64,000 bases of DNA from Streptococcus panodentis (GCF_017884005.1 NZ_QFAY01000004.1:62001-126000); one strand, 5' to 3'; positions 17,507-26,351 are shown, counted from the stretch's first letter. Notes: generated by a model from the letters alone, not told the origin. Made by a program: numbers and translations.

Positions 17507-17917
17507 TTAAGGTGTTTGGATATTGACAGAGCCGTCGCTGCCGACCTTAACATCAACACCGCCGCCTTGGACATGGACACCATCTTCGTTTACATTAACA
17601 CCGGCGCTGTCAGTTTCTACATTAGCAGTACCGTTCTCATTGGCTTCAACAGAAGCGCTGCCGCTTTCGTCGCCGCCATTGGCTTCAACACTGACATCTC
17701 CGCCGTTAACATTGACACTGGCACTTCCGCCTTCTTCGGCTGAGCTGCTAGAGCTTGAAGCGCTTGTCTTGGCTTTAGATGAAGAAGATACGCTAGAGCT
17801 TGAGCTGGAACTTGAGCTCTCTTTTGTATCTTTATTTGCAGCGTTTCCGCAGCCTGCTAAAACAAAAAGTGCAACTAGTGGTAATAAAAATAAAGAAATT
17901 TTAGATAATTTTTTCAT
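17507..17917 (-). CDS. Ser-rich low-complexity lipoprotein, function unknown
   Basis: A 136-residue exported lipoprotein. The signal peptide has a lipobox VLAGCG, then a Ser-rich linker (ESSSSSSSSSVSSSSKAK) and a Val/Asn/Gly-rich repeat region (ASVNVNGGDVSVEANGGD, ASVEANENGTANVE, VHVQGGGVDVKVG). AGAAGGAGGG precedes the ATG and a terminator follows. The long frame on the other strand (17523-17933) has no ribosome binding site or recognisable family and is a shadow. The repeat resembles a short beta-strand array; no function can be assigned. Confidence 0.8.
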   Translation of the reverse strand: MKKLSKISLFLLPLVALFVLAGCGNAANKDTKESSSSSSSSSVSSSSKAKTSASSSSSSAEEGGSASVNVNGGDVSVEANGGDESGSASVEANENGTANVETDSAGVNVNEDGVHVQGGGVDVKVGSDGSVNIQTP

Positions 17918-18180
17918 TTTACCCTCCTTCTAAGTATAATATTAAACGATTATGACAAGCATATCAAACAAAAAACAGAAAGTTACAAAAATAACATACC
18001 GCTTTAACCTAAATGACATATAAAAAATACACAAAAAACCGGATTTGTCCATATTTTGCAAGGATTTGAGAGAGAAAGCGAGATTTTTTTCTGTAACATT
18101 TTTGTAAAATAGATCTTCCTGAATCGCTCCGACAAACAAGGAAAATCCTGCTCTGTCTGTCCTCTTTTGCTTCTTTTTGC

Positions 18181-18193
18181 TATAATACTTTTA
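18181..18193 (+). promoter_or_regulatory. Extended -10 promoter giving a probable leaderless mRNA
   Basis: TGCTATAAT ends at 18186 and the ATG of the glycosylase gene begins at 18193. Transcription starting the usual six to seven bases after the -10 would begin at or next to the start codon. No ribosome binding site is present. Confidence 0.55.
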
Positions 18194-18780
18194 TGCTATC
18201 AAATGAATTTCAGCAGCTGATGCAGCAGGACACCGCCGCAACGGCTAAAGCACTTCTCGGCATGAGCCTTCTCTTAGACGGAGCCGTCCTTGGCCGCATT
18301 GTCGAAACGGAGGCTTACTTGGGCAGTGAGGACAGCGCCTGTCATTCTGCCGGCGGCCGCCGCACCCCTAAGAATGCATCCATGTATTTGCCCGCCGGGC
18401 ACTGGTATGTCTATCAGATTTACGGCCATCAGATGCTTAATCTTGTGACCAAGGGAGAGGGAGTGGCAGAGGCCGTTCTTATCCGAGCATTGGAGCTGCC
18501 AGACGGCCGGCTGCTGGCCAATGGTCCGGGCAAGCTGACTCGATTTGCCGGCATTGACAAGCGCTTTGATGGGCAAAATCTAGCGGCCTCCAGTCTGCAG
18601 CTGGCAGCGGATCGCCGGCCCGTCCAGATCAGCAGCCGGCCTCGTATCGGTGTCACCTGTACAGACAGGTGGCGGGATCAGCCGCTGGGCTTTTATGTCG
18701 CCGGCAACCGCCATGTGTCAAAAATTTCCAAATCAAGCCTGCTGGCAGATGAGGATACTTGGGAAAAGGCCGGCAAATGA
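18193..18780 (+). CDS. DNA-3-methyladenine glycosylase (AAG/MPG family)
   Basis: A 195-residue base-excision repair enzyme that removes alkylated purines. The family signatures are AKALLGMSLL, RIVETEAYLGSEDSACH (with the catalytic Glu), GRRTPKNASMY, GHWYVYQIYGHQMLNLV, AVLIRALEL and NGPGKLTRF...GIDKRFDG. Length is normal. The upstream sequence has a TATAAT six bases before the ATG and no ribosome binding site, which suggests a leaderless message. An alternative internal start at 18220 would leave a short leader but also lacks a good site. Confidence 0.94.
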   Translation: MLSNEFQQLMQQDTAATAKALLGMSLLLDGAVLGRIVETEAYLGSEDSACHSAGGRRTPKNASMYLPAGHWYVYQIYGHQMLNLVTKGEGVAEAVLIRALELPDGRLLANGPGKLTRFAGIDKRFDGQNLAASSLQLAADRRPVQISSRPRIGVTCTDRWRDQPLGFYVAGNRHVSKISKSSLLADEDTWEKAGK

Positions 18781-18895
18781 AGAAAAGAGAAATTTTGAAG
18801 CGAGCAGGAAAGCAAGCAGCGCAGCCTATCGGATTGGGCTGGAAAAAAGGCCAGCGCCTGGCTTCCTGCTTCGCTCTTTGCTCTTTATGGACTAG

Positions 18896-18925
18896 AAAAA
18901 CGCTTAGGAATTTCCAAGCGTTTTT
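18896..18925. terminator. Terminator between convergent glycosylase and MFS genes
   Basis: Stem AAAAACGCTT / AAGCGTTTTT with a ten-base loop and a T run on the plus strand and an A run on the other side, so it can work in both directions. Confidence 0.8.
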
Positions 18926-18944
18926 TTAGGATGAGCCTCGTCAT

Positions 18945-20114
18945 TTATAAAATTTTCTCGAACTTCTCGATATAAAAGAGAGTCAGTGTCATGATAATAG
19001 TCAGGACAAAGAGGACGATGATGGCCGGTGTCCAGGATTGAAAGACATCAAAGCTGAAGCCGAACAGGCTGGGGCCTAGGGCGGCCAGAATGTAGCCGCC
19101 GGTCTGGGCCAGACCGGAGAGCTGGGCCGTCTGTTCAGGCGTGCTGGTCTTGAGCGAGAAAGTCACCATGAGATAAGGGAAGAGAGCGCTGACCGAAATG
19201 CCGATCAGCAGATTGAGAATCAGCCAGTAAACAAATGAATCCGTGTTGATCAGCAGCATGGCAATCCCTGTCAGACCGGAAGCAGCCACCAGGCTAATCA
19301 TGACGCGGCGCTTTTGAGCTGACAGGCGTGCTGTCAGACTGGGAATGGTCATGGAGAAGGGCAGGCTGATGAGGGAGAAGACCGAAGCCAGCATACCGGT
19401 CGCATCCTTTGACAGGCCGGCCTGCAGCGCCAGGGTCGGCAGCCAGGTCATGGCGGTGTAAAAGAGCAGGGACTGCAGGCCGCCAAAGACAATCAGCGCC
19501 CAGACCTTGGGATTTCTCAGGAGCGCTCCCAGCTGGCTGTCATGGCTCTTGCTGGTCAGGCGGTGGTTGTGCCGGCTGTTGGGCAGCCAGACCAAGAGGA
19601 CCAGCAGGCAGACAAGGGTCAGTACCAGAATCAGCCCCCGCCAAGAACTGGCCTTGACAATAGGGACTGCCACAGCTGAAGCCAGCGTAATCGAGAGCCC
19701 CATGGAAGTGATGTAGAGAGTGGTCAGAAAGCCGATCCGATGAGGCTGGTTGGCCTGAATGACGGAGGGCAGCAGGACATTTAAAATAGCAATCGCAGCG
19801 CCCAGAATAATGGTGCCGGCATAGAGCAGGGGCAGGCTGACTATCCGAATGAGCGAGCCCAGTGTCAGTGCCAGAAGCACCAGACTAAAGAGCCTTTCCA
19901 GTCCGACCTTCTGAGCCAGTCGCGGGGCAAAAGCCGAGCAGAGGGCAAACATGATGAGGGGCAGACTGGTCAAAAGCCCCAAGGAATTGACGGGGACCTG
20001 CAGTCCTTTAGCGATGTCGGTCAGGACAATCGGCAGGACGGTAAAAGGTGTCCGCAGGGCAATGCCCAGCATCATAATGCCCGGCAGCAGAAAAGCGGAA
20101 TGTTTTTTTTTCAT
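18945..20114 (-). CDS. CynX/NimT-type MFS transporter
   Basis: A 389-residue major facilitator with about twelve membrane helices. The start region (LLPGIMMLGIALRTPFTVLPIVL) and the first loop (GLLTSLPLIMFALCSAFAPRLAQKVGLERLF) match the cyanate/2-nitroimidazole transporter (CynX/NimT) group. The start at 20114 follows TTAGGAGATGCT; the longer frame has no site. The substrate is unknown; members export or take up small organic compounds. The oppositely facing TetR gene is 250 bases upstream and could belong with it or with the CDF gene. Confidence 0.88.
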   Translation of the reverse strand: MKKKHSAFLLPGIMMLGIALRTPFTVLPIVLTDIAKGLQVPVNSLGLLTSLPLIMFALCSAFAPRLAQKVGLERLFSLVLLALTLGSLIRIVSLPLLYAGTIILGAAIAILNVLLPSVIQANQPHRIGFLTTLYITSMGLSITLASAVAVPIVKASSWRGLILVLTLVCLLVLLVWLPNSRHNHRLTSKSHDSQLGALLRNPKVWALIVFGGLQSLLFYTAMTWLPTLALQAGLSKDATGMLASVFSLISLPFSMTIPSLTARLSAQKRRVMISLVAASGLTGIAMLLINTDSFVYWLILNLLIGISVSALFPYLMVTFSLKTSTPEQTAQLSGLAQTGGYILAALGPSLFGFSFDVFQSWTPAIIVLFVLTIIMTLTLFYIEKFEKIL

Positions 20115-20367
20115 AGCATCTCCTAAAAAGTAAATAGATACAAAGAAGATCAAAGTTGACCAGAGCAGAACGAAGCCTGGCGGTATCCTGTCATCGTCAG
20201 GATTCTTATAGACTATCTGATCAAAGCCGCGTCCTTCTGTAGATGACGGAACAGAGCCTTCAGAGGAGCCGGTTTCACTGCCAAGCAGCTGGCTCCGATC
20301 CAGCTGATTTTCTTCTTATATAAGGCAAGAATGATTATACCACAGAGCTGTCAGAAATGGTATAGGG

Positions 20368-20889
20368 CTAGTCCATCAGGTCCAAAAAATATCGGGTGAT
20401 GATGGTCTCGGGCACAGGCTGCCGCTCTTGCAGCCACCAGCTGACTGTCTCTACAAAGGTGGAGGTCACATAGTTTTTCAGAAAGTTCTCGGGCAGCTGG
20501 GCCTTAGTCTGCAGCAGCTGCTCCTGAATCCGGGGAAAGAGATAATGCTCCAGCTCAATCTTCAGGCGATTGGTGAAGTAAGAGTTTTTAGACAGGAGCA
20601 GGGTTGCAATCCTGTCCTGATTTTTGCGGAAATGGTGGAAAATATGAGCAGTGGCATCAAAGAGATCGCCGCCTTCCGGGCGTTCGATAAAGGTATGCTG
20701 AAAGAGATCCTGACAGAGTTCTTCCAGCAGGGCTTCCTTGGTCTCAAAGTGGGCGTAAAAAGTAGACCGCCCGACATCCGCCAAGTCGATGATTTCCTGT
20801 ACTGTGATGCTTTCATAGCTTTTCTGATTGAGCAGGCTGATAAAGGCTTGGTAAATGGCTGTGCGTGATTTTTTGACTCGTCTGTCCAT
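20368..20889 (-). CDS. TetR/AcrR family transcriptional regulator
   Basis: A 173-residue TetR-type repressor. The DNA-binding domain reads KKSRTAIYQAFISLLNQKSYESITVQEIIDLADVGRSTFYAHF in consecutive parts, and the C-terminal region resembles the TetR_C group that includes DhaS-like regulators. ATG 20889 is used because the longer frame starts at TTG without a ribosome binding site. It is divergent from the CDF transporter gene, 161 bases apart, and an imperfect inverted repeat lies in the gap. Confidence 0.9.
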   Translation of the reverse strand: MDRRVKKSRTAIYQAFISLLNQKSYESITVQEIIDLADVGRSTFYAHFETKEALLEELCQDLFQHTFIERPEGGDLFDATAHIFHHFRKNQDRIATLLLSKNSYFTNRLKIELEHYLFPRIQEQLLQTKAQLPENFLKNYVTSTFVETVSWWLQERQPVPETIITRYFLDLMD

Positions 20890-20981
20890 AGCGATTCCGG
20901 ACAAAAGAGCAGGATTGTTCCGTAATGGACAAAGCCTCTCCTTTGCTTCTTGTTTCCTTTCTTGAAATGTTGGATAATAGA

Positions 20982-21005
20982 ATCAAACAAGGTGTTCTGT
21001 TTTGA
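20982..21005. promoter_or_regulatory. Possible TetR operator in the TetR/CDF divergent gap
   Basis: Imperfect inverted repeat ATCAAACA / TGTTTTGA with an eight-base spacer. It lies just before an AT-rich promoter-like stretch (TATATTATACTAT). The assignment is from position only. Confidence 0.3.
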
Positions 21006-21050
21006 ATATATTATACTATAACATTGCCTGATTTGACAAAGGAGCCAGCC

Positions 21051-21911
21051 ATGAAATCCAGTAAAAATATGACCATCGCCTTTCTGTTGAATTTTTCCTT
21101 TGCCATTCTGGAGTTTGTCTTTGGCCTGCTCTTCAACTCCAGTGCGGTGCTGGCCGACGCTGTTCATGATACGGGAGATGCGCTGGCCATCGGTCTCTCC
21201 ACCTTTTTTGAACAGATTTCCAATAAAAAAGAAGACGGCAACTATACACTGGGCTACAAGCGCTACAGTCTCTTGGGAGCTCTGCTGACCTCGGTGATTC
21301 TGATTTTCGGCTCCATCATGGTCATCATCGAGAATGTTCCCAAGGTCTTTGCGCCTGAGAAGGTCAATTATGACGGCATGCTGGTGCTGGGGATTGTCGC
21401 GATTGTGGTCAATCTGGCGGCCAGCAGGGTTGTCAGCCACGGTCACAGCCATAATGAGTCGATTCTCAGCCTGCACTTCCTAGAAGACATCCTAGGATGG
21501 GTGGCCGTTATCCTCGTCTCTATCGTGCTGCGCTTCACCGACTGGTATTTCCTGGATCCGCTGCTGTCCCTCCTGATTGCTGGTTTTATCCTCAGTCAGG
21601 CCCTGCCGAAGTGCTGGGACAATATCAAGATTTTTCTGGATCATGTGCCCAGTGATGTGGACCTGAGCCGGCTCTATGGGGAGGTGCTGGCGGTAGAAAA
21701 TGTTCAAGCAGTCACCCAGCTCAATGTCTGGACGACAGACGGTCTGGAAAAATTTGCCATGATTCACATCTGTCTGGAAAATCCTGCCCTGCTGGCAGAG
21801 ACCCAAAACACTCTCCGCCAAGAACTGCAGGCCTACGGCATCACCAAGGCAACCATCCAGACCGATGAAAGCCAAGAAAAGCATGAGGAGTGCTGCTTAG
21901 GCGGAGAGTGA
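21051..21911 (+). CDS. Cation diffusion facilitator (CDF) family transporter
   Basis: A 286-residue CDF metal-proton antiporter. The first metal-site helix contains SSAVLADAVHDTGDALAIG, a His-rich loop reads SHGHSHNES, the second site helix is HFLEDILGWVAVILVS, and a cytoplasmic domain follows (DVDLSRLYGEVLAVENVQAV). The two HDxxD/HxxxD-type sites (HDTGD, HFLED) predict zinc or a similar divalent metal. The C-terminus ends with ECC. The start at 21051 follows AAAGGAGCC. It is divergent from a TetR gene that may control it. Confidence 0.92.
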   Translation: MKSSKNMTIAFLLNFSFAILEFVFGLLFNSSAVLADAVHDTGDALAIGLSTFFEQISNKKEDGNYTLGYKRYSLLGALLTSVILIFGSIMVIIENVPKVFAPEKVNYDGMLVLGIVAIVVNLAASRVVSHGHSHNESILSLHFLEDILGWVAVILVSIVLRFTDWYFLDPLLSLLIAGFILSQALPKCWDNIKIFLDHVPSDVDLSRLYGEVLAVENVQAVTQLNVWTTDGLEKFAMIHICLENPALLAETQNTLRQELQAYGITKATIQTDESQEKHEECCLGGE

Positions 21912-22104
21912 TGGACTCTGGCTAACCCCATATGCTGTTAAACACAGGCCGAGTCAGGGGATGCAGGTCTTAGAGACAGTCTGTGGAATGTTAAAATAGG
22001 TTGATAATCAAAGCCTGTGCTGAAAAAAGCCGGAATATGACCAGTGCGATGACAATCTTTCTTTATCAGCAGACAAAGACAGTCATTCAGATCTATTCGG
22101 TATA

Positions 22105-22240
22105 GATAGTCTTTTAGTTTGCTTTTAGTAGTGTAACTGTCTGGGGGGCAGTGAGCTGCTCAAAAGCTCCAGTAGAGGTTTTGAGGCGGTGGATGGGAAG
22201 TGTCAGCCGCTGCTGAGGTCAAGGGCAGAGACTGGGGCAA
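22105..22240 (-). repeat. MITE-like repeat, one-ended inverted copy
   Basis: The left end TAGTCTTTTAGTTTGCTTTTAG is present in two adjacent parts and is the reverse complement of the right end of the other copies. The following block (GCTCAAAAGCTCCAGTAGAGG) matches the interior. The opposite end was not found. From 22240 to 22340 other shared repeat sequence follows. Confidence 0.5.
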
Positions 22241-22386
22241 CAGTACCCAATTTCGTCTATTTCTATCTTTTGCTTGTGGGCCGACCGCTTAAGGCGAACG
22301 GACTCAGCATGGGGGGCGAACAAGTCTAATGTTCAAACGAAAGAGTGAGGTTTCGGACTTGCTGCTTTTGTATCAGAAGCAATCAC

Positions 22387-22434
22387 AATAGGACGGAAGG
22401 AAGCGAATCCTGCTTTTTTCCGTCCTATTTTTAT
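22387..22434 (+). terminator. Isolated rho-independent terminator-like hairpin
   Basis: Stem AATAGGACGGAA / TTCCGTCCTATT followed by TTTAT, with a 19-base loop that can form an inner stem. No gene ends close by; the CDF gene stops 476 bases earlier. Confidence 0.55.
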
Positions 22435-22580
22435 GTTTTTTACTATCAGTGAAACCGCCGTCTCCCTGTCTGAAAATTCGCCCTTTTCTAACTTCGGGAG
22501 CGTTATTGGTGAAAATAGACAGCTTGTAAAAAATGTGCAGTTTTGGAGAGATTTTTTAGTTAAAAATCAGTGCAAAAGCA

Positions 22581-22672
22581 TTGACATTGCATTTTTTTTG
22601 ACATATACTATTGAGTAAGGAAGTATGCGGACAAGGCTGATGATGTCCTGTCTTCAAGCGCCTTCCTGTGGT
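22581..22672 (+). ncRNA. Consensus promoter P1 with a structured start (candidate small RNA)
   Basis: TTGACA (22581) and TATACT (22604) are separated by exactly 17 bases. The predicted transcript opens with nested stems AGGAAG/CTTCCT (22618, 22662) and GGACA/TGTCC (22629, 22644). No open reading frame with a ribosome binding site follows before 23600. Its 3' end is not evident. Confidence 0.4.
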
Positions 22673-22881
22673 ATGTCGGTCAGCCGCTCAGGCCGCAGCA
22701 TTCTGTCACACTGCTGGACTGAGAGCTGGAGATGACGACGGCAGGGTTTCCTGTCTGTCTGACTGCGCTCCTCTTGGAAAAGAAGGCCCGTAAAAAAATT
22801 ATTTTAATCGTGAAAACCCAGTGTTTTTGCTGGTTCTTCTAAGTTTTTTGTGGAATTTCATTTTTTTTTGAGGCAAATGTG

Positions 22882-22973
22882 TTGACATCGTGTCAATCTT
22901 ATCATATACTGTATTAGGAAAATGTTTAAATGACAAATTTTGTTTTGTTCCTAACATTTCCTACTATTGTATG
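22882..22973 (+). ncRNA. Consensus promoter P2 with inverted repeat (candidate small RNA)
   Basis: TTGACA (22882) and TATACT (22905) with a 17-base spacer, the same boxes as P1, 301 bases apart. The transcript would begin at an inverted repeat (AGGAAAATGTT / AACATTTCCT). A further hairpin, CACCGCAAG / CTTACGGTG, lies at about 23151-23178. No gene follows within 600 bases. Confidence 0.4.
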
Positions 22974-23481
22974 CATATCGATAAAGGAAGTCTGATCAAT
23001 AGACAAGGAAGCTGTCTCTGGCTGCTGTTTCTCTTTCTGCTTTGATTTCACACGCCGCTGGCTTCGGCTGGCCGGATGGGATTTCAAAATAGTCTGAGGA
23101 CGGGCCTGACAGAAGTCCATCTAGTTGAAAAGACGAAAAAAACACCGCAAGATAAGAAACTTACCTTACGGTGCCGGCCGCTTGGCTGAAACAGGGAAAA
23201 CTCAACTTCACACACACACGGTTTAACCTGTCTCACTAAGCATGAGGAAATTTACAAAAGAAGCTGCTTTGAGCAGTATCCGGACGCGCGAAAGCAAATG
23301 TTTTGGCATTGGTTTTTTGCGCCTTGGCTGATAAATAAAAAAATCGTTCCGTCGTCAATCCTTGGATTGCTTCAAGAGCCGTTTTCTTGTGACTATCAGG
23401 CAGATACCGCTTAAAGCTTCTATAAACTATATAGTTTTGTTCTTTTTGTAAAATTTTATACTCTTAGCCTAACGAAAGAAC

Positions 23482-23498
23482 CTTAAAAAAACCTTAAA
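23482..23498 (-). promoter_or_regulatory. Perfect CiaR-type direct repeat (minus strand)
   Basis: On the minus strand the sequence is TTTAAG-GTTTT-TTTAAG, an exact match to the TTTAAG-N5-TTTAAG box known for CiaR. A TATAAA lies 21 bases downstream on the same strand (from 23460). It is about 100 bases upstream of the first pilus gene. Confidence 0.5.
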
Positions 23499-23538
23499 GG
23501 AATTTTTAAGCGAAGAAGATTTTTTTAAAGCTGTTATC

Positions 23539-23555
23539 TTTAAAGCATATTTAAG
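23539..23555 (+). promoter_or_regulatory. Near-perfect CiaR-type direct repeat before the pilus operon
   Basis: TTTAAA-GCATA-TTTAAG on the plus strand, 45 bases before the ATPase start. Further TTTAAG half-sites lie at 23505 and 23570. The position suits control of the pilus promoter; the -10 region is not a good match. Confidence 0.4.
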
Positions 23556-23599
23556 AAAGCAAAATGATTTTTAAGAATCATAGATGGGAGTAATAATCA

Positions 23600-25282
23600 A
23601 TGGATTTAATTGCTATCTTGGTTCAATTTCATCTGATAACGGCAGCTCAAAAAGAAGAAATTCTTCAAGATATGCCACAATCAAATATGCCATTAGAAAG
23701 ATATCTAATCAGCAAAGGCTATGTGACAGAAGAAGATATGCTCAAAGTCATGAGTTACTACTACCGTGTACCTCATGTCAATCTATCGCAGTTTGTGATA
23801 GAAAAGGAAGCTGTCGAGAAGGTTTCGGAAAAAGTTGCTAAACGTCATGGATTGATTCCAATCTCTTTTTCAGATGGAGCAGAGGAAGAAGAACCAAAAC
23901 TGATAGTTGCGATGGCAGACCCAAGCAACTATATCGCTCTGGACGACGTGAAAATCGTCTCCAAAATGGCGGTAGAAGCTTATGTAACTTTCCGGGATGA
24001 TATTGAGAAGTATATCGATCAGTATTATTCCAAAGGAGAAGAAGCCCAGCAGGCAGCGACTGAGATCGAAGGCTTCGGTATGGAAGATGAGGTCATGGAA
24101 GAAGACCTCGAAATCAAAAACGCTCCGGTGGTTCGGCTGATTGACTCGATTATCAGTCAGGCGATCAAGACCCGGGCCAGCGATATTCATATCGAGCCCT
24201 TTGAAAAGACCGTCCGTGTCCGCTTCCGGGTTGACGGGACCTTGGTGGAAAACATGCAGTTGAAAGCCAACACCCACTCAGCCATCGCGACACGGATCAA
24301 GATCATGAGCGGTCTGGACATTGCTGAGCGGCGCATTCCTCAGGATGGTCGGATTGAAACGACCATTGACGGCAGGGATGTGGACATGCGGGTTTCCGTA
24401 TTGCCGACAGTCTTCGGGGAAAAAATCGTTATTCGGATTTTGAACCGGAATGCGACTCTCCTCAGTAAGGAGGAGCTGGGCTTCTCGCCAGCCAATGAAA
24501 AGATTTTCGATGAAATCCTCAAGGCACCGGAAGGGATCATCCTCCTGACCGGTCCGACAGGAAGCGGAAAGACGACCACTCTTTACACAGCGCTCCGAGA
24601 GCTCAATGATGTAGGAAAAAATATCATCACGGTTGAAGATCCGGTTGAGTACCGATTGGAAGGTGTCAACCAAGTCCAGGTCAATAATAAAGCCGGACTG
24701 ACCTTCGCCAGTGGTCTGAGGAGTATCCTGCGTCAGGACCCGGACATCGTTCTCTTGGGGGAGATTCGGGACGAAGAGACAGCCAGTATCGCGGTTCGGG
24801 CCGCTATCACCGGGCACGTCGTTCTCTCGACTATCCACACCAACGACACAGCCAGTACGGTCAACCGTTTGGTCGATATGGGCATCAAGCCTTATCTGGT
24901 CTCAACGGCGACAGTCGGCATTATCGCACAGCGCTTGATCAAGCGTATCTGTCCTAAGTGCAAGACCGAATATACTGTAGAGACAGATGCTCATGCAGCA
25001 ATCGGAATTCACAAGGGAGACACCATGTATCGCGGGCGTGGCTGCAACTACTGCAGCGGCACGGGATATTATGGACGGATAGCTATCCACGAAATTATGG
25101 CAGTGACAAGGGAGATAAAATCACTAATTAATGACGGTGGAACAACAGCTCAGCTTCGGACAGAAGCCAAGAAAAATGGAATGCGGGATCTGGCCGAGGA
25201 AGCCATCGATACTGCAAAACAGGGGATTACAACGATTGAAGAAGCGATGAAGATTGCCTTTAGTCTGGAAGGGGAAGTTTAG
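23600..25282 (+). CDS. pilF: Type IV pilus extension ATPase (PilF/PilB/GspE family)
   Basis: A 560-residue secretion ATPase that powers pilus assembly. An N-terminal domain (MDLIAILVQFHLITAAQ, DMPQSNMPLERYLISKGYV) is followed by the ASDIHIEP segment, Walker A GPTGSGKTT (about 317-325), an Asp box around VEDPVEYR, Walker B DPDIVLLGEIRDEET, and a zinc-binding four-Cys motif (CPKC and CNYC, about 450-484) that separates assembly ATPases from PilT. The start follows GGGAG. It is the first gene of the operon, and its stop overlaps the PilT ribosome binding site. The name follows S. sanguinis usage. Confidence 0.96.
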   Translation: MDLIAILVQFHLITAAQKEEILQDMPQSNMPLERYLISKGYVTEEDMLKVMSYYYRVPHVNLSQFVIEKEAVEKVSEKVAKRHGLIPISFSDGAEEEEPKLIVAMADPSNYIALDDVKIVSKMAVEAYVTFRDDIEKYIDQYYSKGEEAQQAATEIEGFGMEDEVMEEDLEIKNAPVVRLIDSIISQAIKTRASDIHIEPFEKTVRVRFRVDGTLVENMQLKANTHSAIATRIKIMSGLDIAERRIPQDGRIETTIDGRDVDMRVSVLPTVFGEKIVIRILNRNATLLSKEELGFSPANEKIFDEILKAPEGIILLTGPTGSGKTTTLYTALRELNDVGKNIITVEDPVEYRLEGVNQVQVNNKAGLTFASGLRSILRQDPDIVLLGEIRDEETASIAVRAAITGHVVLSTIHTNDTASTVNRLVDMGIKPYLVSTATVGIIAQRLIKRICPKCKTEYTVETDAHAAIGIHKGDTMYRGRGCNYCSGTGYYGRIAIHEIMAVTREIKSLINDGGTTAQLRTEAKKNGMRDLAEEAIDTAKQGITTIEEAMKIAFSLEGEV

Positions 25283-25283
25283 G

Positions 25284-26348
25284 ATGAATTTGGATGAGTT
25301 AATTAAGCAGGCCATCGAAGCAGGTGCGTCGGATATCCACTTTACGGTTGATGCCGAGCCCACCATGCGCCTGCACGGGAGGTTAACCCAGCTCAGCAAT
25401 ACAATTTTGACCAATGAGGACACCGTTCGCTTTACCAAGCAGATCTTGACAGAGAAGCAGATCGCCCATCTGTTGGAAGTCGGCGAAGTGGACTGTGCCT
25501 ACGAGGTTGATAACGGCTACCGTTTGCGGGTCAATATCTTTAAGCAGAAAAACAACTGCGGGATTGCCCTGCGGGTCATTCCCAAGGACATTCCAAGCAT
25601 GGAATCGCTGGGACTGCCGCCGGTCATCAGAAAGCTGGCCGAAAAACGCCGGGGCTTGATATTGGTCACCGGACCAACAGGAAGCGGGAAGTCAACGACG
25701 CTGGCGACCATGATCAACTACATGAACAGCCTGCGCAGTGAGCACATCATTACCATCGAAGACCCGATCGAGTACATGCACACGCATAATAAATGCTTGG
25801 TCAACCAGCGTGAGCTGGGAGCAGATACGCAGAGCTTCGGCAATGCCCTGAGAGGGGCCCTGCGTCAGGACCCGGATGTCATCCTGGTCGGAGAAATGCG
25901 GGACAAGGAAACGATCGAAATCGCCCTGCGGGCTGCAGAAACCGGTCACTTGGTCCTGTCAACCCTCCACACGGTCGGTGCTGTCAACACCATGGACCGG
26001 ATCATCGACGTCTTTCCGGCCGAGCAGCAGGAGCAGATCCGCGTCCAGCTCTCAGCCGTGATGGAAGGCGTCGTCTCTCAGCAGCTGATGCGGACTGCGA
26101 CCGGCAAGGGCCGGGTAGCCGCCTTTGAAATCATGCTGGGGACGCCGGCCATTCGCAACCTGATCCGCGAAGGGAAGACCCACCAGCTGCTGACGCCGAT
26201 TCAAACCGGGTCGCAGCTGGGCATGATTACCATGGATGCTTCGCTCATGAGTCTCTACCGCCGCAATGTCATCGACCAGAGAACCCTGCTGTCTTACTCA
26301 GTAGACAGGGCTCAGGTCGAAAAAGCACTGGGAATAGTAGGGAGCTAG
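25284..26348 (+). CDS. pilT: Type IV pilus retraction ATPase PilT
   Basis: A 354-residue retraction ATPase. Walker A is GPTGSGKST (about residue 129), the Asp box contains IEDPIEYMH, Walker B is DPDVILVGEMRDKET, the His box is LSTLHTVGA, and the PilT-specific C-terminal motif AIRNLIREGK is present. The zinc Cys cluster is absent, as expected for PilT. The ATG at 25284 is chosen because the ribosome binding site GGAAGGGGAAG lies in the end of the preceding gene. It should give twitching motility and DNA or surface retraction. Confidence 0.97.
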   Translation: MNLDELIKQAIEAGASDIHFTVDAEPTMRLHGRLTQLSNTILTNEDTVRFTKQILTEKQIAHLLEVGEVDCAYEVDNGYRLRVNIFKQKNNCGIALRVIPKDIPSMESLGLPPVIRKLAEKRRGLILVTGPTGSGKSTTLATMINYMNSLRSEHIITIEDPIEYMHTHNKCLVNQRELGADTQSFGNALRGALRQDPDVILVGEMRDKETIEIALRAAETGHLVLSTLHTVGAVNTMDRIIDVFPAEQQEQIRVQLSAVMEGVVSQQLMRTATGKGRVAAFEIMLGTPAIRNLIREGKTHQLLTPIQTGSQLGMITMDASLMSLYRRNVIDQRTLLSYSVDRAQVEKALGIVGS

Positions 26349-26351
26349 CAC

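Noticed and set aside
17523..17933. Long plus-strand frame opposite the small lipoprotein gene
   Set aside because: Shadow created by the repetitive Ser/Val codons. The minus-strand gene has the signal peptide, ribosome binding site and terminator.
22433..22618. Open frame of 61 codons
   Set aside because: Starts in the terminator-like hairpin and ends over promoter P1; no ribosome binding site.
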